64,000 bases of DNA from Peribacillus simplex (GCF_001578185.1 NZ_CP011008.1:4616001-4680000), one strand, 5' to 3'. Shown: positions 33,926-43,041, numbered from the stretch's first letter. Program-made: numbers and translations. The notes: generated by a model not told the origin, from the letters alone.

Positions 33926-34681
33926 TCATTGAAATAGATGATGAAGCAGCCGATCTTTATCTTCAAAAAACTGTTTCATCAACAAATAGTGATTGGACTC
34001 CTCTAAAGTCACTTCATTCATACCCTCATCTGATATTTGAAGGATTTTAGCATCTGGATAGGCCATGATGATCGGGGAATGGGTGGAAATGATGAATTGG
34101 GAACCTTGTTTAACGAGCTCGTTTATCCTGGCTAACATCGATATTTGCCTTAATGGCGACAAAGCAGCTTCAGGCTCATCGAGGATATACAATCCATCCC
34201 CTTGAAATCGTTCTACAAAAGCAGAAAAAAACGATTCCCCATGAGATTGCTGGTGAAGTGATTTCCCACCAAAGGAATCGATGATCTTCCGTCCCGACGA
34301 TGCCTCCCTGTCCAATTCCTCTATATTTGTCGCTACATTATAAAAGGTTTCCGCCCTAAAGAAAAAATGATCCTTCGGTTTGTACACGCCTTTTTTCAAA
34401 CGGAGGTATTCGTCCAAATTGGAATGTGAATCATAATTGGAAAAATTGAAATTCAACGTTCCGCCTTCCGGATTGAAGCCATACGCAATCGCAATACCTT
34501 CAAGCAAGGTGGACTTCCCCATTCCATTTTCCCCGATAACATAGGTAACACTAGGATGAAAAGCCACTTCTTGAAGGTGCTTGATAACCGGCAGGTCAAG
34601 AGGGAAATGGTCATACGAAGATATTCGGTCCCTATTCAGGTAGATGCCCCTTATGTACTGTGAATCATAATCCAGTTTCAT
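33926..34681 (-). CDS. Stand-alone AAA/ABC-type ATPase
   Basis: A 251-residue ATPase of the SMC/ABC-like group (COG3910 type). Walker A GENGMGKSTLLE is at about residue 50, the signature-like SHGES near 147, Walker B GLYILDEPEAALSP near 163, and the H-loop FIISTHSP near 198. It has no membrane segment, no coiled-coil insertion and no adjacent nuclease, so it differs from OLD or RloC defence proteins. The role is unknown; it is a single gene. Confidence 0.82.
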   Translation of the reverse strand: MKLDYDSQYIRGIYLNRDRISSYDHFPLDLPVIKHLQEVAFHPSVTYVIGENGMGKSTLLEGIAIAYGFNPEGGTLNFNFSNYDSHSNLDEYLRLKKGVYKPKDHFFFRAETFYNVATNIEELDREASSGRKIIDSFGGKSLHQQSHGESFFSAFVERFQGDGLYILDEPEAALSPLRQISMLARINELVKQGSQFIISTHSPIIMAYPDAKILQISDEGMNEVTLEESNHYLLMKQFFEDKDRLLHHLFQ

Positions 34682-34732
34682 TAGTAATCACCTTCTGTAA
34701 AATAGATTTTTAGCATTGAAGTTAGCCACCAT

Positions 34733-35356
34733 TTAAATGACCGCCCACTTTGGATGCAATTCAATTAAGCTTCCTGTAATACGTTGGGTTGAATCTTTCA
34801 CTCCCGATTCCTTTATCAAGGCAGGCAATGCCTTATCCACGTACCGTTGATATGAATATTCATTGTCCCATAATGAGGCGACCAGATATCTCCCGTTTTG
34901 CTTTTTACCGAATGTACCTGACAAAATGCCCGGTGAGTACATCATCCCTTTGTTCCATACTTCTTTTTGCATCTGCTCAAAGTGGGCTTGTTTATTTTTT
35001 TCAACATAACAGTCAGTCACTCGAAGTAGTATCCCCTTGCCAAAAAAAGCGGTAATATCTGTAGTTCCTATATTGAATATTTTCTCGAATATATCGACAG
35101 AAATTTTTGTATAAGTACTTCTTTGGTCACTCTTCAAGAATAAATCATCATGTTGATGCCGCATGAAACGTTGATAGGAATGGAGGTCTTTCCATACGGA
35201 GAGAATCCCTGCTTCAAGTGGCTCATTTTTATTCCACCCTCCGATTTGACCCATGAAACCAGCACAATGGAGCAACTCTCCCCATCCCTCTTGTGCTGTA
35301 GAAAATGCATGCTTGTTTTCCACATTCACTTGGCATTTAATCCACTTCATCAACAT
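34733..35356 (-). CDS. YdbC-like protein (DUF4937)
   Basis: A 207-residue protein with two ferredoxin-like (dimeric alpha-beta barrel) modules: MLMKWIKCQVNVENKHAFSTAQ...IGGW and a second beginning LRVTDCYVEKNKQAHFEQMQ. It matches B. subtilis YdbC in layout and ending (ITGSLIELHPKW). ATG 35356 follows GGGG by six bases and overlaps the end of the GrpB gene by 20 bases. Function unknown. Confidence 0.78.
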   Translation of the reverse strand: MLMKWIKCQVNVENKHAFSTAQEGWGELLHCAGFMGQIGGWNKNEPLEAGILSVWKDLHSYQRFMRHQHDDLFLKSDQRSTYTKISVDIFEKIFNIGTTDITAFFGKGILLRVTDCYVEKNKQAHFEQMQKEVWNKGMMYSPGILSGTFGKKQNGRYLVASLWDNEYSYQRYVDKALPALIKESGVKDSTQRITGSLIELHPKWAVI

Positions 35357-35876
35357 GATGATCCCCACGCTTCGCCCATTGTTTCGCTCTTTCATCCACC
35401 TTTTTTATAAAATCATTTTTCCCGTTTACATACCCTTTGATATCATCTGGAAATTCCGCTGCCAAATGCTGTTTCAGCTGACTATACTTTTGTGCTTCAT
35501 AAGGGTGTGCCAGCATATAATCCCGAAAAGCGAGGTGTCTGGAAATTTCCGCATGCCCTTTTTGAAACATGTGAATATGGTGCGTCCTCTCATCCCCGCC
35601 TTTAAGAAAAAACCTTCGTCCAGCGATGCCATTCTCACCCCTAGCATCATAACCTATCCGTTCCATCTCTTTATTAAAATCAGCGACACATTCCACATCT
35701 TTAACTGCTGCCAAAATATCTATTACTGGCTTGGCATGGATCACAGGTATGGCCGTGCTGCCAATATGGTATAAATTCATCATTTCATGCCCGAAAATAT
35801 CCTGTAATCTTTTGCATTCATTTTGAAATAGCTTGGACCATACTTTCTTATGTGAAACGACTTCGACCTTCCTCAT
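35337..35876 (-). CDS. GrpB family protein (UPF0157)
   Basis: A 179-residue nucleotidyltransferase-fold protein. It has the family signature YHIGSTAIPVIHAKPVIDILAAV and RRFFLKGGDERTHHIHMF, with RDYMLAHPYEAQKYSQLKQ near the C-terminus. GrpB proteins are often fused to CoaE-like kinases; their substrate is not established. Its ATG overlaps the stop of the amidase remnant (ATGA), and ydbC overlaps its end. Confidence 0.88.
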   Translation of the reverse strand: MRKVEVVSHKKVWSKLFQNECKRLQDIFGHEMMNLYHIGSTAIPVIHAKPVIDILAAVKDVECVADFNKEMERIGYDARGENGIAGRRFFLKGGDERTHHIHMFQKGHAEISRHLAFRDYMLAHPYEAQKYSQLKQHLAAEFPDDIKGYVNGKNDFIKKVDERAKQWAKRGDHHVDEVD

Positions 35877-36305
35877 GAAAGCCTCCTTTTTTCATACACG
35901 TTCCCTTTAGTTAATATTTCTTCCATTTGATGCTGCTTGTAAATTAGGCTTTCATCTGTGAATGGAGCCTGTTCGAAGGCATATGCCAGTTTTATCAATA
36001 ACCCTTCACTAAAAGCGGTGCTGGCGATTGTCACACGAAAAGGGCCGCCGCTTTTCATGAAACCAGCAGGTACCGCATTGGACGGATACCCCGCTTTGGC
36101 GCAAATGGTGGAACTTATGTAGGAAGGAAAAAGAATCGCATCAAGGTCATCCTTCTTCAAGGCAAAATCAATGCCCTGTTCCTGGAAAAATATAAATCTT
36201 CCAATTTAGCATTCAAGTATTCTGGGTTTCTTAACGTATTAGGGAGACCTTCTCTATTCTCCCATTTATTTTGCCCATATTTTAATGCTCGTTCCCTTAT
36301 GCCTT
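35873..36305 (-). pseudogene. C-terminal remnant of an amidase-signature enzyme
   Basis: Only the last part of an amidase (GatA-like) is left. Residues from about 36300 read ALKYGQNKWENREGLPNTL and NPEYLNAKLEDLYFSR, then a frameshift near 36180, then KKDDLDAILFPSYISSTICAKAGYPSNAVPAGF in another frame. The catalytic Ser-Ser-Lys part is missing. The break lies about 40 bases from the GC-rich kinase gene, so insertion of that island is a likely cause. Confidence 0.8.
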
Positions 36306-36339
36306 ACATTCGTAGCCGAGCATAGATTTCGTTGGTATT

Positions 36340-38142
36340 CTAGCTAATAGTGATTCCAATTTCCAATGCTTTCTGGACGGCTTCTTCTTTGTTACGGACT
36401 CCTAGCTTTAAATAGGCCGAGGAGGCGTAGTTTCTGACCGTGCCGTCCGACAAATACAGCTTGGAAGCTATCGTCTTGTATCGGAGCCCTTTGGCAACAA
36501 GCTGCAATATTTCTATTTCCCTGGTCGTCAGGTCATAGTCGTTTGCGGCATTCGGTTGTGGTGATTTGATGCCCTCATCGAATTTCTCGAATATTTTATG
36601 GGACATCCCCTGATCGATTAGGGTGCCTCCCCGGTGAATAAGCCGAATCGTATTGGCCAGCTCGAGCGTTTCGGTCGATTTCAGCAGGAAGCCGTCCGCA
36701 CCGTTGCGCAGCAAGTCCAACGCTTGCCTCGAGTCCTGGAACGTCGTAAGAGCCAATACGCGGATATTCGGCCATTGCTGCTTGATCATTTTGGTTGCCT
36801 CGGCTCCGCCCATGCCTGGCATATCCAAATCCATAAGCACTACATGGGGCTGAAGGCGCCCGCACAGGTCGACGGCTTGTTCGCCATCTTCGGCCAAGCC
36901 GTCGACGTTCAAATCTTGGTACCTGTCGAGCAACGTCCGCAGACTTTCCCGAATAAACGGCTGGTCGTCGACGATCAACAGGCGAATAAGCCCGTCTGCC
37001 ATTTCCGCATGTCGCGGCAAAGTACAGGCGACAAGCGTCCCGTCCCCGGAATTCGTATAGACGGACACTTGACCTTGCAAATTCATCGCCCGCTCCTTCA
37101 TCGCGTTCATGCCGAAGCCCTCCTGCCACTCTTCCGTCCCTTTTCCGTTGTCGTGCACATCCAGCCTCGTATATTGCTGCTCGAATTGCAGAGAAACGGT
37201 GATTTCCGTCGCCTGCCCGTGACGAACAGCATTCGTAAGCGACTCCTGCAAGCAGCGAATGAACGCCATCTTCGCTTGCCGGGACAGTTGGTACTCCTCT
37301 CCGAACACCCGAAATCTTACAGCGACCTGGGCATGCTCCTGAAATTCATCTCCAAGCTTTTGCAGAGACCGGACCAAGGAAAGCGATTGCTGCGGAGACT
37401 CCATTTGATGCAAGTACCCCCTCACTTCCTCGATGCTTTTGCGGCCCATCTCAAGTAATGAATCAAGCCTCTGTATACCCGTTTCGTTAGCAAGCTCGGG
37501 GCGTAACGTTTCCATACCCATGATGATGGAAGTATAAGCATGGCCGACTGTATCGTGGAGTTCCCTCGATAACCTGCTTCGTTCTTCTGCCAGCGTAATG
37601 CGCTCGATTTGGGACATATATTGTTCAAGCACCGCATTTTGTTTACGGATCGTTTCATTTTGCCGATGATTGACGATCAATAAGTGAAAAGCAAATCCCA
37701 ACACATAAGCAAATCCGTAGTAGGCGACCAAGCCCCAATAGCTGTTGCTAGGCGAAACTGCGTGGAAAATTCCGGGCATCACCAAGACCGTTGCCGGAGC
37801 CGTCCAATGATAGGAAAGATGATTGCTGTTTGCCGCGATAAGAAACGCCGATACAATAAATGTAGAATAAGCATCCGGAAACAATGATGTTAAATATATG
37901 CATAGTCCGCCATATAGCAGTATTTCCATGAACAAATAATATTTGTAGTTGAGCAGCAAGCAGACCCAAGGAATGGAAAAGGCGGCAACCTCCCAAAAAA
38001 TAACGATCCAAAGCGGCAGCGTTAGACCTTCCTGAAAACTTATCGTCGTCAGGATGAATGAAACGATAGTAATAAGGCGGAGCCCCAACATAATCCAATC
38101 AAACCAAAACCACTGTTTAACCATATCCAACAAATCGTTCAC
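36340..38142 (-). CDS. Histidine kinase-NarL response regulator fusion
   Basis: One 600-residue frame. Residues 1-160 hold six membrane helices. A DesK/LiaS-type HisKA_3 box follows with phospho-acceptor His196 in SRELHDTVGHA, and an HATPase domain with N304 (SLTNAVRHG) and DNGKG. After LPRHAEMADG the frame continues at about residue 386 into a NarL receiver (IVDDQPF; D438 in VVLMDLDMPG) and a LuxR-type DNA-binding domain (LTTREIEILQLVAKG, KTIASKLYLSDGTV). Such pairs are normally two genes overlapping by a few bases. The internal ATG of MADG may be the old regulator start. GC is clearly above that of its neighbours. Confidence 0.88.
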   Translation of the reverse strand: MNDLLDMVKQWFWFDWIMLGLRLITIVSFILTTISFQEGLTLPLWIVIFWEVAAFSIPWVCLLLNYKYYLFMEILLYGGLCIYLTSLFPDAYSTFIVSAFLIAANSNHLSYHWTAPATVLVMPGIFHAVSPSNSYWGLVAYYGFAYVLGFAFHLLIVNHRQNETIRKQNAVLEQYMSQIERITLAEERSRLSRELHDTVGHAYTSIIMGMETLRPELANETGIQRLDSLLEMGRKSIEEVRGYLHQMESPQQSLSLVRSLQKLGDEFQEHAQVAVRFRVFGEEYQLSRQAKMAFIRCLQESLTNAVRHGQATEITVSLQFEQQYTRLDVHDNGKGTEEWQEGFGMNAMKERAMNLQGQVSVYTNSGDGTLVACTLPRHAEMADGLIRLLIVDDQPFIRESLRTLLDRYQDLNVDGLAEDGEQAVDLCGRLQPHVVLMDLDMPGMGGAEATKMIKQQWPNIRVLALTTFQDSRQALDLLRNGADGFLLKSTETLELANTIRLIHRGGTLIDQGMSHKIFEKFDEGIKSPQPNAANDYDLTTREIEILQLVAKGLRYKTIASKLYLSDGTVRNYASSAYLKLGVRNKEEAVQKALEIGITIS

Positions 38143-38252
38143 CCCTAAGTAGCCTTCTGTTATGTATCCTATATTATAGACCTAGCCTGCGATCAATAAC
38201 ATATTTTTCTAGTCAACACTGGGGCCCTACACAAAGTCCGGAAACAAGACCA

Positions 38253-38843
38253 TTATTGGTTTAGCTTCCGAATCATCATTCGTGTATAACCTCCCAATTT
38301 CTTCGCCAAAACATCTGCAAGCTTGAAGCTTATTGCAGTAAGCACCACTCCCACAGCCATTATAAGGAGTGATTTTGCAAAAGTATCTACCTCCATAAAA
38401 ATGACATTCATATTGATGTATCGGTACAATAGTGGTGCAACCAGGAATGCAAGAGGTGCTAAATAGAGAACGGCTGCGCTGACGAGACTGAAAAGTCCGA
38501 TCACGAACTTCTGCATTAACCAAAAGACGGCAGACCAGTTGCAGCGATCAGTAAGCTCCAATTTGGCTTGAGCCCAGACCGTTGCATCCGTTGTTACTAT
38601 TCTGTCGTAAGGGGCCGTCGTAATATCGGTATAGATTTTCGTCTGAGTGCGCTCGAATTGGATGAACGTTGTAGTAGTTCGCAATACGCGTAAAACTAGT
38701 GGAATGCCGACTACCGTAAATGAAAGACTTAAACTGAACGACAGTGCTACCATGTAAAAACAAAAGTAAAACAAGCCTGTAACGAAAGTTAACAATAAAA
38801 AATAACCATTCTGGATGAAACCTGATTTCATAAGGTTCATCAC
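38253..38843 (-). CDS. Sensor-domain membrane protein (PF13796-like)
   Basis: A 196-residue membrane protein with paired helices at about 12-62 and 115-178. The pattern FYMVALSFSLSLSFTVVGIPLVLRVL matches the 'putative sensor' domain usually fused to the N-terminus of NarL-type histidine kinases. Here it is a separate gene upstream of the kinase-regulator fusion on the same strand, with about 110 bases between. It probably senses membrane or lipid stress and acts with that protein. Confidence 0.72.
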   Translation of the reverse strand: MMNLMKSGFIQNGYFLLLTFVTGLFYFCFYMVALSFSLSLSFTVVGIPLVLRVLRTTTTFIQFERTQTKIYTDITTAPYDRIVTTDATVWAQAKLELTDRCNWSAVFWLMQKFVIGLFSLVSAAVLYLAPLAFLVAPLLYRYINMNVIFMEVDTFAKSLLIMAVGVVLTAISFKLADVLAKKLGGYTRMMIRKLNQ

Positions 38844-38879
38844 TCCTCTCTGTGTAATATCCGCATCGTATAGCTTCTT

Positions 38880-38944
38880 CTGTCAACCGTACAAGTGTAA
38901 AAATGTCATATGACATATTCGAAGAGTTCCTATGCGGTTGACAG
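38880..38944. promoter_or_regulatory. Nested inverted repeats upstream of sensor gene
   Basis: CTGTCAACCG (38880-38889) and CGGTTGACAG (38935-38944) form a perfect 10-bp inverted repeat. The 12-bp palindrome TGTCATATGACA (38904-38915) lies between them. The place and symmetry suggest sites for the NarL-type regulator. Confidence 0.5.
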
Positions 38945-38953
38945 AAGTTTATT

Positions 38954-39115
38954 ATGATGCCGATAATCGGAGTTGGAGCATTGGCTGTTCTCTGCTTATT
39001 GGCATGTATTTGGAGAAAAATATTTAGAGCCGCAAGCCCGCGAACGCCACAACGGCTCAATTGGTTTCAGGCGTCCAAGCTGTACTCCCAAACCGACAGC
39101 AGTCTAAAAACCTGA
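38954..39115 (+). CDS. Small membrane ORF in the GC-rich island
   Basis: A 53-codon frame on the plus strand beginning MMPIIGVGALAVLCLLACIWRK, one membrane helix followed by a basic Arg/Gln/Ser-rich tail. The ribosome binding site is poor (AGAAG). It may be a genuine small peptide divergent from the sensor gene or a fragment of imported DNA. Confidence 0.35.
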   Translation: MMPIIGVGALAVLCLLACIWRKIFRAASPRTPQRLNWFQASKLYSQTDSSLKT

Positions 39116-39476
39116 CGATTGTTCCTGTTCCGAAAAACGAGATAAGCTTACGAAATAATCCAATATAGCTAACATTTTTTTAAAAATGACGTTAGCTTGC
39201 GATGCAGCATATTGGAATCACTCTGAGATTTGGAAAGGAGAATCCGGTTTGATTAGCGCTATTATTATCTTTATTGCTGACTAATTGTGTCCCGAACAAC
39301 CAAGCTCGCAAAGCATGGAGTTGGCTTGAAACGACATACGGCTTTACTTTATGCGCTGTAACCAGTGTGCGCGGTCGTATTTCTCAATGAGGAGCGGTGA
39401 GTTAAGTGGAGTATCTTTCAGAAGGATTTTAAAGTTTGAAATAAAGTTAAATTAAACATTGATTCAATCATAAAAG
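39116..39476. other. Island edge with hairpins and gene fragments
   Basis: An interrupted inverted repeat, CCAATATAGCTAAC (39160-39173) against GTTAGCT (39191-39197) and ATATTGG (39209-39215), holds an A/T hairpin. After it AAAGGAG precedes a TTG that opens only 11 codons (MISAIIIFIAD). Nothing here is an intact gene; it looks like the worn edge of the imported segment. Confidence 0.45.
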
Positions 39477-39523
39477 AATCCCACGCATTCTGAAAAAAAT
39501 GATTAATCAGAATGGGTGGGATT
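39477..39523 (-). terminator. Terminator of the second DedA gene
   Basis: AATCCCACCCATTCTG pairs with CAGAATGCGTGGGATT on the minus strand (one mismatch) and is followed by TCTTTT. Confidence 0.8.
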
Positions 39524-39615
39524 AATTATATTCGTATTTATTGGTCTCACATTAAACTCATGACATTCCAATGTTTTAGTGATCTTGGTTACCTTTGCGG
39601 GCAAATCCATAATTT

Positions 39616-40218
39616 TCATGAGACTTTACTTTTCTTTTTTTTCATGAATCCACGAATGATCATTCCGGCAATAATGAGAACCGCCACCACTGCGATTGGC
39701 TGGATATATGGCTTGGCCATCTCGTTAATCTGTCCCCAATTGCTTCCTAACTTCATCCCGAGGAATACAAAAAGTATAGACCACGGAAGTACAGCTAGTA
39801 GCGTATAATTCGTGAATTTCATTAAGGACATTTTAGAAATCCCTGCTGGAATCGAAATAGCATGTCTGACAACCGGAATGAACCTAGCCGTAAAAATGAC
39901 GCTTGGCCCATATTTAGTAAACCAAGATTCCGCTAGTTCGATATGTTTTTTGTGAATGAATATATACTTTCCATATCGTTCTAAAAATGGTCTTCCACCA
40001 TAATATCCGATTAAATAAACAAATATTTGGGCGATAGTTCCTCCAATCGTTCCAGCAATAACCGCCCCAACAAAACTGATGCTGCCTTGGGAAACTAAAA
40101 AGCCACCATAGGATAATACAATCTCACTTGGAATAATTTCAATCATAAGACCAAGGGTAATTCCTAGGTACCCATAATCCATGAGTGTAAGTAAAATAGT
40201 TTGGATAAAGTCGTTCAT
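39616..40218 (-). CDS. DedA family membrane protein
   Basis: A 200-residue DedA/SNARE-associated protein. It has GYLGITLGLMIEIIPSEIVLSYGG with the acidic residue of helix 1, FTARFIPVVRHAISIPAGIS with the conserved Arg, and four to five membrane helices. The family includes UptA-like undecaprenyl-phosphate flippases and PetA-type phospholipid transporters. The cluster with a glycolipid glycosyltransferase supports a lipid-carrier role. Confidence 0.9.
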   Translation of the reverse strand: MNDFIQTILLTLMDYGYLGITLGLMIEIIPSEIVLSYGGFLVSQGSISFVGAVIAGTIGGTIAQIFVYLIGYYGGRPFLERYGKYIFIHKKHIELAESWFTKYGPSVIFTARFIPVVRHAISIPAGISKMSLMKFTNYTLLAVLPWSILFVFLGMKLGSNWGQINEMAKPYIQPIAVVAVLIIAGMIIRGFMKKKKSKVS

Positions 40219-40325
40219 AATTCAACTTCTCACTTTCATTTTCGCTTTTCTCAAAACGGATCACAAATGATGTTATTACTTCCCTTGTTAATGGGCCACT
40301 GGCCATACGAATAATAGAATGACCC

Positions 40326-41492
40326 TTAGCTATAAATAACTTTTGACTGATTTGTGAGATAGGATGGCTTATTGGCTTGTTTAAGGTTAAGAATCGATTT
40401 CATAATGCCCACCATTTCCTCAGGGTTTTCCCATTCCATTTCCTTTTGATAGGTTTCGATGGAGTTATCCCATTGATCCATTTTTTTATGGTCCTTTAAT
40501 ATATTAAGCATTTGTTTTTCAAATGATAATTTGCGATTGATTTCAAATACAAGATTATTGTCTTTTAAATACTGTAGATTAATTTCCTCCTGTCCCGGAA
40601 GCATCGAATGGACAAAAATCGGAAGCCTTTTTCGAAGTGCTTCACTAATGGTGACACCACCTGGTTTCGAAACGATTACATCCACTTCTTCATAAAGTTC
40701 GTTCATTTCCGATCTTGATGAAATATACGGTAATGGTTTAATATGAGCTAAATCCCATGTTTTGATCTCATCAAATAGCTTTTTGTTGTTGCCACAAAGT
40801 ACAAAATAATCAAAGTTGGTTGATTTCTTTAACTCACCAGCTAAATTCAATATCCCGCCCAGGCCACTATTTCCTCCCGAGATTAAAACTTTGGGCCGAT
40901 TGGTGTTTTTTAAACCACTGGCATTCTTAGTGATTTCCTCATGAACAGGAATACCAGTCACCATTATACTATGTTTCGGTATTTGATTCTCGCTTATTAG
41001 CTTTTCTTTCAATTCTTGACTTGGAATAAAGTGAAAATCAATCCCCTTGCTTCCCCAGACATTATTAATAAAGAAATCCGTATACACGTTGATGATTGGG
41101 ACACTGCATTTCCCTTTTAATTTTAACTGGCTTAAGAGTTGGGATGGAAATCCGTGTGTACACACAATTAAGTCTGGATTTTCCTCATCTATCAATTGTT
41201 CCATTTTCTTCAAGAATATATGTTGACACCATTTAAATGGACGTTCCTTTTTCGAGTTAGCGTAAAAAAGGTTTTTGTAGGCGAGATTATAGGTTTCAGG
41301 TGCATAACGAATCCATTTCAAATATCCCGTCGTTATCATTTTTTCTAAAGAATTATTCGTATAACTTAGCAGATCCACTTTTTTCAAAATGACTCCGTTT
41401 GTATGTTTTTTTAACAAATCCATTAAGGCCTCTGCAACTTGATGATGTCCCGACTGCATGCGGAAGAGAGGTAAAAACAAAACCTTCTTCAT
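40326..41492 (-). CDS. MGDG-synthase-type glycosyltransferase (UgtP-like)
   Basis: A 388-residue GT28/MurG-like enzyme. The N-terminal MGDG-synthase half has the SGHHQVAEAL loop and CTHGFPSQLL; the C-terminal nucleotide-sugar half has LISGGNSGLGG, VSKPGGVTISEAL and PGQEEIN. Like UgtP it should move a hexose from a UDP-sugar onto diacylglycerol or a related lipid. UDP-glucose for this would come from galU in the same window. ATG 41492 is used (AGGGGATGA upstream). It lies between two DedA genes and has its own upstream region with a direct-repeat operator. Confidence 0.88.
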   Translation of the reverse strand: MKKVLFLPLFRMQSGHHQVAEALMDLLKKHTNGVILKKVDLLSYTNNSLEKMITTGYLKWIRYAPETYNLAYKNLFYANSKKERPFKWCQHIFLKKMEQLIDEENPDLIVCTHGFPSQLLSQLKLKGKCSVPIINVYTDFFINNVWGSKGIDFHFIPSQELKEKLISENQIPKHSIMVTGIPVHEEITKNASGLKNTNRPKVLISGGNSGLGGILNLAGELKKSTNFDYFVLCGNNKKLFDEIKTWDLAHIKPLPYISSRSEMNELYEEVDVIVSKPGGVTISEALRKRLPIFVHSMLPGQEEINLQYLKDNNLVFEINRKLSFEKQMLNILKDHKKMDQWDNSIETYQKEMEWENPEEMVGIMKSILNLKQANKPSYLTNQSKVIYS

Positions 41493-41615
41493 ATATGTCA
41501 TCCCCTATAGAAATCATTCTTTTAATCGATGGATACGTACTGAGAAAAAAGTATATTTGTATGTTCAAGATCTTTTTTCCCCTTACAATATATCACTGTT
41601 TTTGTTAAAACCTTT

Positions 41616-41635
41616 CTTTTTAATCAATTTTTAAT
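41616..41635. promoter_or_regulatory. Direct-repeat operator upstream of glycosyltransferase
   Basis: CTTTTTAATCAATTTTTAAT: two TTTTTAAT units 11 bases apart. The same 20-mer with one change is at 45371-45390. Direct repeats at 11-bp spacing are typical sites of OmpR-family regulators such as the one at 44442-45140. Confidence 0.6.
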
Positions 41636-41679
41636 GATATGTTCATGGTATCATAAGCCCTAGTCCCTAAACTTAATAG

Positions 41680-41723
41680 CCCGATTAGGAACCAATTATA
41701 GTACATTGGTTAATCCAATCGGG
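41680..41723 (-). terminator. Hairpin over the end of the first DedA gene
   Basis: CCCGATT...AACCAAT pairs with ATTGGTT...AATCGGG, spanning the stop codon. The following T run is poor, so it may only attenuate transcription into the glycosyltransferase gene. Confidence 0.45.
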
Positions 41724-42321
41724 ACGGTAATTTATTCTTTTTTTTCCTCTTCATATAATTGATAAAAGTATATATCAGTAAAAAGACTAAGAATACGACA
41801 CCTAAAAGTGGAACATATTCCGGATTTATATGAAAGGCATTACCTATATAATACCCTGCGACTATAAGAGGGACAGTCCAGAGAAACGTGCCTAGCATGG
41901 AAAAGAGAATAAATTTGAACAGGGGAATGTTATTGATTCCTGCGAAATACGGACTGATTTGTCTTATTCCAGGTAAATAAAATCCAAACACAATCGTTTT
42001 TTTAGTATTATTCATATACTTTTTCTGTACTTTCTCCCAGCGATCATTGGTAATGCCCACGTATTTCCCATATTTTTTTATAAATGGATACCCCACATAT
42101 TTCCCACATACATACGCGATAAGCATCCCTATAAAGGCTCCGAGAAATGAACTGAGCACGGCTAAACCAAATGAGAGCTTATTTTGCCCAATCAGGACTC
42201 CGATTAGAAATAGAAGAGATTCTTCTGGAGCGGGAATCCCCACAATGCCCATGAATAAAAAAAGAAATATGATAAGATATCCATATAGGTCAATAAAATG
42301 CAGGATACTATCTATGTTCAT
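41710..42321 (-). CDS. DedA family membrane protein
   Basis: A 203-residue DedA protein only moderately similar to the one at 39616. It has FMGIVGIPAPEESLLFLIG, YVCGKYVGYPFIKKYGKYVGI, and GFYLPGIRQISPYFAGI with the conserved Arg. The PAPEE motif near residue 31 is characteristic of a large DedA branch. It begins 18 bases after the polysaccharide deacetylase gene and so belongs to the two-component operon. Confidence 0.9.
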   Translation of the reverse strand: MNIDSILHFIDLYGYLIIFLFLFMGIVGIPAPEESLLFLIGVLIGQNKLSFGLAVLSSFLGAFIGMLIAYVCGKYVGYPFIKKYGKYVGITNDRWEKVQKKYMNNTKKTIVFGFYLPGIRQISPYFAGINNIPLFKFILFSMLGTFLWTVPLIVAGYYIGNAFHINPEYVPLLGVVFLVFLLIYTFINYMKRKKKNKLPSRLD

Positions 42322-42339
42322 AAAGTCCCCTCGAATCAG

Positions 42340-43041
42340 TTATAAGTCTTTTAATGTAATAAATTGTGTTCCCTTTTTTATGGTTTCCTTTAGGTAAATT
42401 TCCAATACTTCAATCATATATCGTGGTGCTTCTTTATCCGCCCCTAAGGTTTCCCCACAGTCATGGAGCAGGAGAATCGAATTTTCTGTTGAGGTTGTCC
42501 GCAATTGATTAAGCAGGTCATTCCTGCATGTTTCCACTTTCCAATCTCCGAAAATGTCTGACCACATGATCACTTTATATTTCTTGCTGGCTATTTTCGT
42601 AAAAATATTAAAATGGCCCCATGGAGGCCTATAAAAAGTGACTTTTTCATGCGTACATTCCATTATCGCCTTTTCCGTCATCCTCAACTGTTTCGATAAC
42701 TGAAAGGGCGAGAGGATCCAGCTTGAAATATGATCAAAATGATGGATTCCAATTGTATGTCCTTCTTCATGCATTCGTTTAATGATATCAGGGTTATTTT
42801 TCACTTTACTGCCCACAACAAAAAACGAACCCTTTATCTCGTACTTTTTTAAAAGATCAAGTAATTGTGTAGTATATTCAGGGTTAGGGCCATCATCAAA
42901 AGTAAGGGCTATCCCATTATTCCTCTTGTTTTTTTTGGTGATTCCCAGTCTGCATACACGAATAATTACAGTAGGGAAAATCGAATAAATTAGAAATAAC
43001 AATACTATGATACTCAGACTAATTATCCCTATATGTGTCAC
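42340..43041 (-). CDS. Membrane-anchored polysaccharide deacetylase
   Basis: A 233-residue NodB-type carbohydrate esterase (CE4) with one N-terminal membrane helix. The motifs are complete: ALTFDDGPNPEY (metal Asp pair), the HxxxH variant in IGIHHFDH, RPPWG, and the LLLHDCGETL motif. It would deacetylate a surface glycan, lowering lysozyme or antibody binding. It lies 35 bases after the histidine kinase gene. Confidence 0.9.
   Translation of the reverse strand: MTHIGIISLSIIVLLFLIYSIFPTVIIRVCRLGITKKNKRNNGIALTFDDGPNPEYTTQLLDLLKKYEIKGSFFVVGSKVKNNPDIIKRMHEEGHTIGIHHFDHISSWILSPFQLSKQLRMTEKAIMECTHEKVTFYRPPWGHFNIFTKIASKKYKVIMWSDIFGDWKVETCRNDLLNQLRTTSTENSILLLHDCGETLGADKEAPRYMIEVLEIYLKETIKKGTQFITLKDL

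Noticed and set aside
33926..34681. AAA ATPase as a phage-defence (OLD/RloC/Septu-like) system
   Set aside because: There is no adjacent nuclease or HNH gene and no coiled-coil insertion; the flanks are ordinary genes.
36596..37458. Long overlapping frames on both strands within the kinase gene
   Set aside because: High GC gives few stop codons. The kinase-regulator frame carries all the expected domains.
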